DNA of 64,000 bases. Origin: Denticeps clupeoides (Eukaryota > Chordata > Actinopteri > Clupeiformes > Denticipitidae). The first letter of the stretch is position 1; each line of letters opens with the position of its first letter. The translations under genes and the position numbers were made by a program. The notes under the pieces were generated by a model, which did no database searches, was not told where the DNA came from, and saw only the letters and a program-made list of their open reading frames with translations. This document shows, in pieces, positions 32,511 to 43,319 of this stretch. Location: the NCBI RefSeq assembly GCF_900700375.1, contig NC_041721.1, positions 6,029,489 to 6,093,488 of the forward strand, in the 5' to 3' direction.

Positions 32511-34110
32511 ACGAGAAAGGCGCGCCAAATGTTCACGCACCATAAGGCGGAGGGCGGAGCCGTGACGTGGTTGCGTGATGACGTCGTGCGACGCGTGGCC
32601 AATCAGAGTGCGAACCCGGAGGACACCGCCAAGCTCAGTTTGGGCTGCAGCAGTTCTGTGAATTAGCGGGCTAGCTCGAAGTCGGCGCCGGGCTGAGGTG
32701 GCCGAAGGCGACGCCAACTTTCAGCGAAGTTCGCCAACACTTGCCCGCCTGTCGCGCCGGCTCCATGCCGCGCTGAGTGAGTTTCCGTCGCGCCTCTCCG
32801 CGTCCGTGCGACGTCGAACCGTAGCTAGCGGAGGGGACGACGCGCTAGCCGGGCGCAGTTGCTAGCATATGCCTGAAGCCGCGACTAGCGACGTGTCCTG
32901 CCACGGGACGCACTCTCTCGCGAACTTGGCGGCCGGCTGGGGGATCGCTGACGCCAAAAGGACCGACGTCTGCTTGCGCTTAAGCCACAGCCGCGTGGAC
33001 GCCGCGCCACGGTGGCTCCGCGGGGCTCTTCGCGCGCCCGGTGACAACTCCAAAACATTGTCACTTTTGTCTCGAGATAAAATGGCTGACGCTTATCAAG
33101 TGCGTCCCAGCGTGAGGGACGTTGTCATCGCCTCCGGGTGACTGTGACCCCGCCGACGGGACATCGGTTGGCCAGCCGGCTACTCGTTATTATTATTGTT
33201 GTTGTTTTTAGGTGGGACTCTCGGTTGCACGTCGTGCGTTCGACGTGGGCGGCTTCGGACCCCCTCTCTCTCTCTCTCCCTCTCTCCGTGGGGATCGCGG
33301 AGTCGGAGACCCACGCACCGTCCGCCGTTTCACCGCGCAGCCCCGGCCTATTCACGCTAACTCGCCGGGTTTGCGCCGATATTGGTCGATCGGTCACCCC
33401 GGGCGGCGAGTTAAACTGCAGCCCGACCGGAGCATCCATTTTGTCGGTGTGTGGCACGAACCAGGACCGCTTCATCTTTCTTTATTTTTTTTTGCCGTTT
33501 TTTCGGCGTTAGCCGAGCGCCTCGTCTGTTTTCGTCGGCAGGCGTGCGGATTTCGCCCCCTTCCCGCTTCGCCTCCTGCCCGCTGTTGTTTCCTGTTTTG
33601 TCTGCGGGATTAGACCTCCTCTTCCTCCGCTGTCTTCCATGCGAATATTAAATAGGATTTCGAGGAGCCGGAGCGTAAGTCCGACGCGTTCGTGTTCGCG
33701 TTTTGCGTCGTGCGCGTTTTTTTTTCTTCCCCCGCTTCCCTCGTGCTAAACGCACCGTTTCCGCGAGGAGAACCGAGAAAAGTTCCCATTGTTCCGACAC
33801 GATCCCGATCGCCGTGCGATCCGTAGCATCAGGACGTTTTGCGGCCCCTGATTTCAACGCTCGTTTTCTTTGCATTTGCGATCCTTGCGAAGAAACGGCC
33901 GTAAGCGGCGCAGACGTCGCTCGCAAGGCGGCGAAACTTTTCTCGACCCCCCTTCCCGGTTCGCAGGCCTGCCCGTGTTTACGTGCGTGTCGGGCGGGGG
34001 GGAAAAGTTGCGTTTAAAACCGCGGAAAGCCTGCGTGATTCGGGCTGCTTGTGGGTAAAAAGGCCGCCGGCCCTGCCGCGCTGGAGCCGGGTCAGTGTTC
34101 TTTGTGGAGG
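32510..34110 (+). promoter_or_regulatory. CpG island and promoter region of tfdp1
   Basis: About 1.6 kb of dense CpG spans the expected start of transcription and 5' UTR of tfdp1. Several long open frames on both strands overlap here (33125-33475, 33212-33613, 33703-34017, 33854-34114 and others); none resembles a protein, and overlapping frames like these are expected from low stop-codon frequency. Confidence 0.7.
32522..32529. promoter_or_regulatory. Candidate E2F/DP site upstream of tfdp1
   Basis: GCGCCAAA here is TTTGGCGC on the minus strand, a perfect match to the E2F consensus TTTSSCGC. It stands at the upstream edge of the tfdp1 CpG island. TFDP1 is the partner of E2F, so this could be autoregulation. 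An 8-bp match is weak evidence alone. Confidence 0.35.
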
Positions 34111-37100
34111 CCACAGCCTGGTACTCTTCACTGTGTCTGCTTGTTCAAACAGAAGAAAAAAAAGCTGGGTAGCTTGCAGGCCAGTGAATGATGGTTCTGT
34201 ACCTGCTGTTAAAAATAAAAACCGAGTAAGTCGTGCGTTATGGTGCAATTGTTGCCCCTTTTCCTTTAATTCAGATGAAATTGGATTTTTTTTTTTTTTT
34301 TCACCCCCCCATCCTCACTTCCTGAACTGTGCATCATTTGACTTAATCTCAGCCGGGACCGTAAGTATAAAGTAGAAAAGGGAAGCGAATTTAAACTCAC
34401 CCGGGTTTTGCATGCTCCCTGTGCGTTCTGGGGGAATGGGTAATGGGTCCAGCCAATTTGCGGCATCTCTCGTTTAATACGTGTTGTTACCGTCCGCTCC
34501 TCTGGCTTGCGTCTCGTTTCTTTCTGATCAGTCACGAGCCCTCGGGGTAGTGGAAGTAAATACCTTCTTGTAACGTTTCAAAGTGAAAGTGAAGTGCAGC
34601 ACAGCACACAGTGACACAACAAAACGTGTCCTCTGCTTTTAACAGTCACCCTTGGTGAGCAGTGGGCAGCCATGACAGGCACCCGGGGAGCAGTGTGTGG
34701 GGACGGTGCTTTGCTGTGGCACCTTGGCCGTTCGGGGTTGCCATTGCCCATATGTCTGTATGTTTCAGATTTCATATTCGTTCCATGCTCGGCACTCCGC
34801 GTTGAGTCTGTTGGGCTTTGGTCCCCGTCTGCTGTAGCAGACTGGATGGTCTCGGGGTCGTAAATCATTTGGGTGTCTGGGGCTGGGCCAGGAATTTCAT
34901 CAAGGAGCGCGTGCACGCGCGCCCTCGCAGAGACATGCCGGGGTTGAACTCTGGTCCGACACGCACCTTCCACAGTGGCTGTAAAGGCCAATCGCGTTTA
35001 ACCGCCCTGGGCACCCTCAATTCTGCTTCTGGCCGAGTGACGCCGTGCAGAGCTTCGCCCCTGCGCCCGGCTGGCGAAGTTGTGGGCGACGCCGACAACA
35101 CAGACTGGAAAGCAGAAGCGTTGGACCAAGTTGTGTGTAACTCCCATTTAGAAATTTAAGCACGCAGGTTTCCATGGCAACACAGCTGGCAAACAAATAC
35201 CACATTAACAGGAAAGGAGGTGGTGCCGTCGGCAACATTTTAGCCAGACTGAGTTGGTGCAGTGGACTAGATCTCTCACAGTATAGTGCGAGCATGTACG
35301 TGTTGTAGCGTACTGTGAGGAAACTGTTCTGTCCATGATCCAGATGTTAATACTGTTGCCTGGCAACGTCGTTCCGGCGCATGGTTAAACATTCTGTTGT
35401 GGAGAACCTGGTACTCACTGTGGTGTTCGGTAAACTTTAGATGTTCAGCTAACCTGGAAGGAGCAAAAAGCGGAAATCTGTTGCAGTTACTTTAATTTTT
35501 CACCTTTGTGTGTAGGTTTTCCTTCTGCCATTCAGACGGTAGTTTCAATGTGATTTACTGTCTGTATGAGGGGGCGGGGGGGTCTGTATGTTGCTATGGT
35601 ACTATTCAGGAGTGCAGGTCAACCTTCCAAATGGCTTTGACAATGCCACATGCTTGCTGGTTTAAGTATTTGTTTAATTGTATTCTCTCCCTTTGATATA
35701 CTATAATAATAATAAAGTGACAGGCTCAGTCCTCTCTCTATGTCTCTCTCTGTGTATGTGTATATGTATGTTTGTGTATGTATATATATTTATATTATTT
35801 CTCTTTCTTTTTGGCATGGTTGCTTGTCTCTGCAGGCCAGCCAGATGGAAGCCAATGGAGAACTGAAGGTCTTCATTGATCAAAATGTCAGCCCAAGCAA
35901 AGGTTGGTCCTGCAGTGGAGTGTCCTCCACAGCAACATGTTTTATTGGAAGATTGCACACATTCTTATTTCCCCTTTCTGAATGATTTGCATGAACTTGT
36001 GTGAACAGCAGGTGGCAGTGTGAACACGGCAAGAGCATATTTCTGTGTATGAGGCTCAAGGATCTCCTTTCTTGGTGTTTCAGGTGTGCTGTCTGTGATG
36101 GCGGTGCACCCCTCCACTGTGGCCATAGGGAAACAGCTCCTGCCAAAGACTTTGGGTCCCGCCAACATCAACATCGTGCCTCATGTGGTCAGTTGTTCAC
36201 TACGTTCTCGTTTGCATGCATGAATAAAAATGTGGACCCCTCTCTGTGCTGATAAGAGTTTGCTTGCCCGCCACAGGAACGCTAATGTTTTGGGATGGAG
36301 CTGTTCAGTCAAAATGCTGGGAAAAGTTTGCTAGCATATTTCCTCTTTGTGTAGTTTGCAGTGACTTATCTTAGTTGCCGTCCTGCATGCATGTGCTTGT
36401 TCCTGTACAATTTTCCCGGCAACATGATGTCTGTAAGCACACCCGGTGGGTTCATTCAAGCCTATTTAGAAAGTGAAGTGATTGTCACAGCACACGGTGC
36501 ACACAACACAATGAGGTCTCTGCATTTAACCCACCACCTTAGTGAGCAGTGGGCAGCCATGACGGGCGCCTGGGGAGCAGTGTGTGGGGAAGGTGCTTTG
36601 CTCAGTGGCACCTTGGCGGATCGGGATTCGAACGTGCAATCTTCCAAGTGTAGCAGGCTGATGTAGTTTGACTTTCAACAAGGGCTATAAACATAAGGGA
36701 CACTGTTTTGCAACTCTTTGTTGCTGTAGGGTGCCATGCACACACAGTATTAAAATATATATATAAAGATTTTTGATTTCTCAATGCAGCCCCCCCACAT
36801 GATTCAATCAATATGCAGAATATGCACCAATCACTTCGTAACAGAAGTCCACACAGCCATAGTTGTTCATTTGTAGCTCTGGTACAGTCCGGGGTGTTCT
36901 TGAGTCTATAGCCTAATCTCCCTGCGCGCACAGTCCAAAATGTCACCGGACCTTCCATCCCAGGTGTGGAGGTCTCCATGGCAGCAAAGCCCTCCATTAA
37001 CATTGGTGTGAGGTGACCCGGGCGTATAAGCTGCTCAGGAAAGGCCCACAGTCAGCAGGATTACACTCGCATCAAAGTTATCATCCTCTTAACGAGACAA

Positions 37101-40100
37101 GCCGCCGCGCCCAAGCAGGGCTCTTACCTCATGTGGTAGGGGAGCAGGTGCCGGGGCTGTAGAAGCTCCCGAAAAGTTCCTGGTCAAATTGAAATCTGAT
37201 CTGCAGGACGTTGATCATGTCATTCTTATTATTGGTACTATTTGCGCTCGCTATTTTCCCTGAAATCTGAGATCTGTGCAGGTGATGTCATGGTGACGGG
37301 GAGTGTCTTTTGTAGGTGATCGGCACGCCACAGAGGCCAAGCGCCTCCAACAGTACCGTACTTGTGGCGAGTCCACACACACCCAGCACACAGGCACACA
37401 CCAACGAGGCCTCGCCCTGGTCAACAGGGTGAGTTTTACAGACACAAACGCAGCAACGCAGTTGGGAAGGTCGGCCATTGGTCACTGTTGTAGTGTTCCC
37501 ATAAATAAAAAAGTATACCACCTTTCAATTGTATGGAGCTGGAGGGTATTCTGGAGTATCTAAAATTGACCACTTCTGCTATGTCCTTACAGGCGTCGAA
37601 GCAGGAAGGGCGAGAAGAACGGGAAGGGCCTGAGGCATTTCTCCATGAAGGTGTGCGAGAAGGTGCAGAAGAAGGGCATTACGTCTTATAACGAGGTGGC
37701 CGACGAGCTTGTGGCTGAGTTCAGCTCAGGGGACAACCCCATCTCCCCCAACGATGGCGTGAGTCCTGCAGGTTTTTCATGTAGGGTGGTAGTGGCCTTG
37801 TGGGTAACAACACTCCCCTATGAAGCAGAAGACCACAAAGTCACAGATTCAAACCCCACTTACTACAATTGTGTCCCTTACTCTGAGTGGGACAGCCACT
37901 TTAACTATTGATTGTAAATTGCTCTGGATCAGAGCATCTGATAAATACTGTAAACAATTATTCTGATGTGTGTTTTGTTTAAGGCATTGTCGTGTAAGCC
38001 TGATTATATTTCTTCTCTGCAGCAAGTGTATGACCAGAAGAATATCCGCCGGCGGGTTTACGATGCATTAAATGTTCTCATGGCCATGAACATCATCTCC
38101 AAAGAGAAGAAGGAGATCAAGTGGATAGGCCTGCCCACCAACTCTGCCCAGGAGTGCAGCAACCTGGAGGTAAGCAGATGCACCCCCACCCAACCAAATG
38201 ACTTGTTTAGTGTTGTTGATGCGCATTAATGAACTGGTACCAGGTCATAAAGGGTCTGAGCTCTGCTTCTGTCCGTGCCTCCTCCCTCAGGCCGAGAAGC
38301 AGAGAAGGTTGGAGCGAATCAAACAGAAACAGTCTCAGCTGCAGGAGCTCATACTGCAGGTAATTTGCTGCTGTTCCTCAAGCTCACATCACACCACCGA
38401 AGAAAACGTGGAACATAACTTTCAGAACATGTTGTATAGCAATATTTATGTTAAATGTGTAGTAATAGTTATGACCGCAATTAATATATTTTTTATAATC
38501 ATTATGACGTAGACTTTGATTCCACCCTCCTTTTAAATAAACCCCACTTATTCCATTGGCAGACCCTTGCACATCATTCTCCCAGCTTTTGCAGTTTTTC
38601 TATTAAAATCTGAGTTTTTATGAGGTTTCAGAGGGCCTAATGAAATCGGTGAATGAAGTTATGAATCACTGGACCCAGACAAACAGTTATTCCAGCAAGC
38701 AATAACACAACCTAATCTTTCAGCAAGCATTGACAGGCCTGCTGTGGTTCTTTTAACTTCTTTTAACTCAGCAAATCGCGTTTAAGCGCCTGGTGCAGCG
38801 CAACCGGGACCTGGAGCAGCAGGCAAACAGGCCTCCCACTGCCAACTCAATCATCCAGTTACCCTTCATCATCATCAGCACGAGTCGGCGCACCGTCATC
38901 GACTGCAGCATCTCAAACGACAAGTGAGTTTCTTCTCAGCTTTCCTTATGGGGCCGAAGGTCTCCGTGTAACTCTGTTCTGCTGTCCTGTCTGCTGCAGG
39001 TTTGAGTACCTGTTCAACTTCGACAACATGTTTGAGATCCATGATGACATCGAGGTGCTGAAGCGGATGGGCATGGCCTATGGGCTGGAGGCTGGGAAGT
39101 GCTCCCCTGCAGACCTGAAGCAGGCGCGCAGCCTGGTGCCCAAAGCGCTGGAGCCCTACGTCACTGGTCAGCACAAACATCCTAGTACCAAAAACCAGTT
39201 CCCTCCACATCAACAGTCCAGTTTTGTTTTTTTTTTTGTTTTTTTTAAAGATTTACCTTAGTTAACACCACAACGCTACACCAGCCACTGTGTTTACCCA
39301 CCCTCTCGTCTACCCAAGTGAAGCCATATGGTGAAATTTCCTCCCTCTCATGTGTGTGTATATATAGAAATGGCTCAGGGACCAATCACCAGTGTCTTCA
39401 TGACAGGAGGCTCCAATGGTAGCCGCTTTCACACAACTGGGTAAGTCATGGAGGCCACCATCACTGTGCAGAAAGCCTCCTGGAGAGGTAGGATGTCGGG
39501 GTAACAATAGCTGATTATGCTCATAAGGTTTATCCCCTTATCGCTGGGACGGGGCTGCAGTTTTTATTTCCAGGTTACACAGATCCAACTCTCTCAGCTG
39601 GCCTACACCCAACGTGATGAATTATTCACAATTTCAGTCATTAAAAAAAAAAAAAATATCGGACAATATCAAAAACTACTCAACTACCTTCATAGAAATG
39701 AATAGAAACCATTCTAAGTTATTGCAATCTCAAACAATCACAATTAGAAGGGTTCCTGAAGTCATTAAAAACCTGGAAAAGTCATTGAATTTGAAAGAGA
39801 AATTTCCAGGCCTTGAAACGTTTTGGAATATGAAATTAACACATAATGTCATGGAAAAGTAATGGAAAGTCTGAATAACACATGAATGTATAATATGAAG
39901 TACGTTCCTGTAAGACGGTGCAAGAAAAAAATTTTCTATGTTTGCAACTACAACATTTAGAACTAGCGTACATCTACAGTATCTTTGCTGGCTTTACGCA
40001 GTGAACCATGTCACATGGTGCTGCGTGTACATATTTCCATTTTACTCAGGCTTGCATGAAGTTGGATGACATTTTGACTTTTTATCATGTTCTTTTTCAC

Positions 40101-41479
40101 AGTTGCACAGAAATTTCTGAGAACATATGGCCATGAAATGACTTTTTTGTAAAAATGTGTAAGAACCCTGAATAATTGCAACTGGGTTGCATGCAGTGTT
40201 TTCAGATGATAGGTTCTAGTATTTACCAGTGGCTTTCAGGCCAGGGGATCTTTAAAATTATATTTCATCTTGGAATTATTTAGGGCTGCACGATTTGGGG
40301 AAAGACATATTGCAATTTTTGAGATCAATATTGCGATATGCAATTGTGATATGATTAAAGGACGCTTGTATATCAATGAAAAGTCGCATACAAATTACTA
40401 ATAGTGAAATGTTTAATTTCAAAATGAAACATACAAACTACTTATAACAACTTGAAATGCCCAGTGCTTTCAAAATACAATATTCTACTAAATTAAATAA
40501 TCACAAAAAACTCTTTATATTACTGTCGAATGACAAACCCTGGTAAGGCTAAACAACTTTTTTGATTATATTTGGCCATTATAAAATCCCATATTATAGT
40601 TCTTATGTTTAACCAAAACGTTGTTTGGAGGCTTACTTGAACACAAGGATCCATAGCTTTGCTAGCTTAGCTAAGGTTAAGATTTGTAAACTGACCTTCA
40701 ATGTTTGAGAAAAGTTAACTAAACAGCTAAGAACAGTCTAAATAGTTAATGCCTATGTTTAGCCAAAACGTTGTTTGGAGGCTGACTTGAACACAGGAAT
40801 GCATAGCTTCGCTAGCTTAGCCTAATAAAATTGGATTTTCTAATGGCCAAATATATTCAAAACAATTGTCCAGCCTTACCTATGAAATGTAATCCCCGGC
40901 ATCTGGTTTGGAGCGTACAGCGGTTTGTACAGCCCCAAGCAGCACAAGAGTGATGCATTTTTATGCACCATAGACATGTATATGCTTCACTCCACAGCAG
41001 AGCTTATCGCAATATGGCGGCGACGTTGACGTACGTTTACCCATATGTCTATAGTCCATATAGTCACAAATGTGAGGTCTCCATTGAACCGAATCGAAAG
41101 TCATGTGACCAAACACGTCACATTCGACTGAAGTCAGACTTCAGTGAGCTCGCAAACTTTGAGAGAATGAGTGATATGTTCAATCCATGTACTAATAATT
41201 TAAATCACAGCTTTTTGCTTCATGTAATTGCACAGACTGACATCGCGATTAGATTTATTTCTGTTGAAAGGGTGTGCCATCATTTCAGGAACAGTTCAGA
41301 GGTTCACTAAGAGACATGTCCTTGTGTTTCTGACTGACAGTGACTGTGGTGGGGATGGGACTATGGCTTCCAGCTCAAATGACTCTCACTACAGCGGCTC
41401 CCGTGTACAGACTCCTGCCTCATATATGGACGACGAGGATGACGATGAGGACTACGATGAGAATGATGAAGATGATTAG
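33082..41479 (+). CDS. tfdp1: Transcription factor DP1, E2F dimerisation partner
   Basis: Forms E2F/DP heterodimers that control S-phase genes. Certain coding exons: 35836-35902, 36084-36187, 37316-37428, 37593-37758, 38023-38169, 38291-38359, 38772-38923, 39000-39166, 39368-39440, 41341-41479. From the ATG at 35845 they give 395 residues. An upstream 18-base exon at 33082-33099 (MADAYQ, Kozak-like aaaATGG, donor CAA|GTGCGT) would join in phase and give 404; human DP1 has 410 and begins [16 protein letters not shown]. Visible parts are [16 protein letters not shown], the DNA-binding domain ([18 protein letters not shown] to [20 protein letters not shown]), the coiled-coil ([19 protein letters not shown]), the dimerisation and marked-box-like region ([18 protein letters not shown]) and the acidic tail ending [10 protein letters not shown] 1.9-kb last intron holds transposon debris. 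Confidence 0.92.
33100..35835. other. tfdp1 5' intron(s)
   Basis: The remainder of the CpG island, then AT-rich DNA with a minus-oriented family-B SINE at about 34580-34750. No further exon could be fixed, although a noncoding 5' exon may lie in the island. Confidence 0.4.
34580..34750 (-). repeat. Family-B tRNA-type SINE, partial
   Basis: Minus-oriented body and 3' tail, with the head lost after GGCACCTTGGCCGTTCGGGGTT. It shares a long near-identical stretch (GTGAGCAGTGGGCAGCCATG) with the copies at 15.1 and 36.5 kb. Confidence 0.85.
36468..36660 (-). repeat. Family-B tRNA-type SINE, partial
   Basis: Minus-oriented copy in tfdp1, ending in a B-box-like GGGATTCGAACG (on plus). The 5' part of the head is missing. 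Confidence 0.85.
37782..37960 (+). repeat. Family-A tRNA-type SINE
   Basis: Plus copy beginning GTAGGGTGGTAGTGGCC, with GATTCAAACCC as B box and the GCTCTGGATCAGAGCATCTG tail. It lies between the tfdp1 exons ending 37758 and starting 38023. Confidence 0.85.
40280..40340 (+). mobile_element. hAT-like transposon end, truncated
   Basis: TAGGGCTGCACGATT is the typical terminal sequence of fish hAT elements, followed by the usual AT-rich 'atattgcgatatg' stretch. I did not find the matching opposite end, so the element appears truncated or decayed; sequence to about 41130 may derive from it. Confidence 0.45.
40541..40880. repeat. Composite repeat: inverted arms around two direct repeats
   Basis: Arms of about 60 bases at 40541-40602 and 40824-40880 are inverted copies (TGGTAAGGCTAAACAAC against TTGTCCAGCCTTACC). 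They enclose two direct repeats of about 71 bases at 40603-40674 and 40753-40823 (ATGTTTA.CCAAAACGTTG), roughly 90% alike. It lies in the last tfdp1 intron. Confidence 0.7.
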
Positions 41480-42201
41480 CTTTTTCATTTAATTGCCACC
41501 TTGCTTTCTTTTTCCCATATGCACACTCTCTCTCACACTGCCATCTCCCAGACATTTCACTGCCTCTTCAACTCGTACATCCAGCCAGCGTCACAGGGCC
41601 ACACTCCTCACTCGTTACCCGTTCGCCCGACTCATCCGAGGGTCTCCTGCCTGCCGAGTATATCAGGCATATTTCTGTTTGGTGCATAATGCCTTTATAT
41701 TAAATGACTTAATGTATACAGATACAGGTCACAATCTTTTAACCTGTCTGGTCAGTTTTTATGGGGTTTGGAGAGAGAATGGGACCTGAAAGTATTAATT
41801 GCTGAGTGTGGACTCACTTTGTCCTTTTGGGGAGCTACATATCATTTCATGTATTAGGTTTATTGCTTAAATGAAGACACTTAAGAACTAACTTTTCACA
41901 CACATAAGATTCATGGCTGCTGTGAAGTTAATATCAGTTTGATTGTGCATGCACTGGTAACCAGAGGGTACATAAGCTCACAAAGATGATTTTTTTATTA
42001 TTTTTTTCTTCTTTTCATTTTAACCCATTTGTATGGCGCTGTGTTACATGGCGGGCATGTGCCTGCCACCGTGCCACAAGCCATGGATTACCAGGCACTG
42101 CAGTTGTTTTTAATAACGCTAATCTGTTTTTCTCAATGGATTTGGTTTCCTGTTCTGAAGGCAGCTCTGTGCAAAGACCAGGTCTTTGTGTATGATGTTT
42201 T

Positions 42202-42242
<41 letters not shown>

Positions 42243-42640
42243 TCTCTCATGCCCATCTTCTGGTAATCACACCTTCTCATTGCTTTATGCAAATGTGGAG
42301 GAGGAGGTGGATTAATCCCAGGAGCAGCTTCTGATTCCAAAACTAAGTTCCAAAATGGAACCAAGAGGAACGTTTTTCCTGTGGTGTTGCCCAGAACCGG
42401 AATGGAGTCTCGGGTACACTATTTTTTTTTTTTTTTTTTTTTCCTTCCTTATTAAACATTTTTTAATAGATGAATAAGGCGTCTCTTCCAATTACTTTCT
42501 GTAATATAAGTTTGGTAATTAAATATATGCAATGTTTTAAGCACTGCGTGTTTATTGGCTTTTCACACTGCCACTGTTAATTGCAAATATATTTTATATG
42601 CACCTTACTAAAACTGGACAAGTGCAGTTAACTGTTCTTT
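41480..42640 (+). other. tfdp1 3' UTR
   Basis: Follows the tfdp1 stop codon. It contains a (GT)n run at 42210-42241, a T tract at 42421-42442 and ATTAAA-type signals near 42451. No other gene is seen. Confidence 0.55.
42210..42241. repeat. (TG)n microsatellite
   Basis: About 16 uninterrupted TG units in the probable tfdp1 3' UTR. Confidence 0.9.
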
Positions 42641-42732
42641 AAATTATGTAACATTCTGAATGATTTTTCCAAGTTAATCTAATATTTAGTGAGCAATTCA
42701 GGAAAAAACTAGAATCACAAGAGCGGGGGGAC

Positions 42733-42738
42733 TTTATT
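42733..42738 (-). terminator. Poly(A) signal of atp4b
   Basis: AATAAA on the minus strand, about 580 bases past the atp4b stop. The SINE at 42.9-43.1 kb would then be part of the 3' UTR. tfdp1 and atp4b converge here. Confidence 0.5.
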
Positions 42739-42924
42739 GACATTCTTTGTATATCCAAATATAAAAGAAAATTGCTTAAATATAAAATGTACAAAGTTGG
42801 TCAGGTAAATCATTTGCAGCCCAAAGCCTTTCAGATCTTGTCTGATTTTTGTAAAAAGAAGCATAGTTCACAACAGCGTAAAGGGTTCTGACCATTAATG
42901 TATAATTATTTAATGTACTAATTA

Positions 42925-43088
42925 AGTAGGGTGGTAGTAGCCTAGTGGGTAACACACTCACCTATGAACCAGAAGACCCAGGTTCAAATCCCACTTACTA
43001 CCATTGGGGGGGACTGTCCCTGTAACTACTGATTGTAAGTCGCTCTGGATAAGGGCGTCTGATAAATGCTGTAAAAGTAAATATATGG
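42925..43088 (+). repeat. Family-A tRNA-type SINE
   Basis: Well-preserved plus copy: GTAGGGTGGTAGTAGCCTAG, B box GGTTCAAATCC, tail CGCTCTGGATAAGGGCGTCT with a final AAAGTAAAT. Part of the middle ('gtgtccctgagcaag') is deleted. It is antisense within the atp4b 3' UTR. Confidence 0.88.
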
Positions 43089-43319
43089 TAACATTGGAGA
43101 AATACTTGTAAAAGCAGATAAAAGAACCTTTATGCCACAGAGGAAAGTTTGTGTGCATGTTACATGTCCTACACTAGTCAAAACCGCAGGTTATGATCCA
43201 TTTAATTCAAATTAAAAGGTGCTTTTTAAAACATGGTACATTTGGATTCCAATTTAAACTACATCCTGTGCTTAAAGGGCATGCCGCTTTACTTCTGTCC
43301 GTGTTTAAATTCTGGGGGC

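Noticed and set aside
33125-34114. Several long open frames on both strands upstream of tfdp1
   Set aside because: They overlap in all frames of a CpG island, have skewed Arg/Pro/Ser content and resemble no family.
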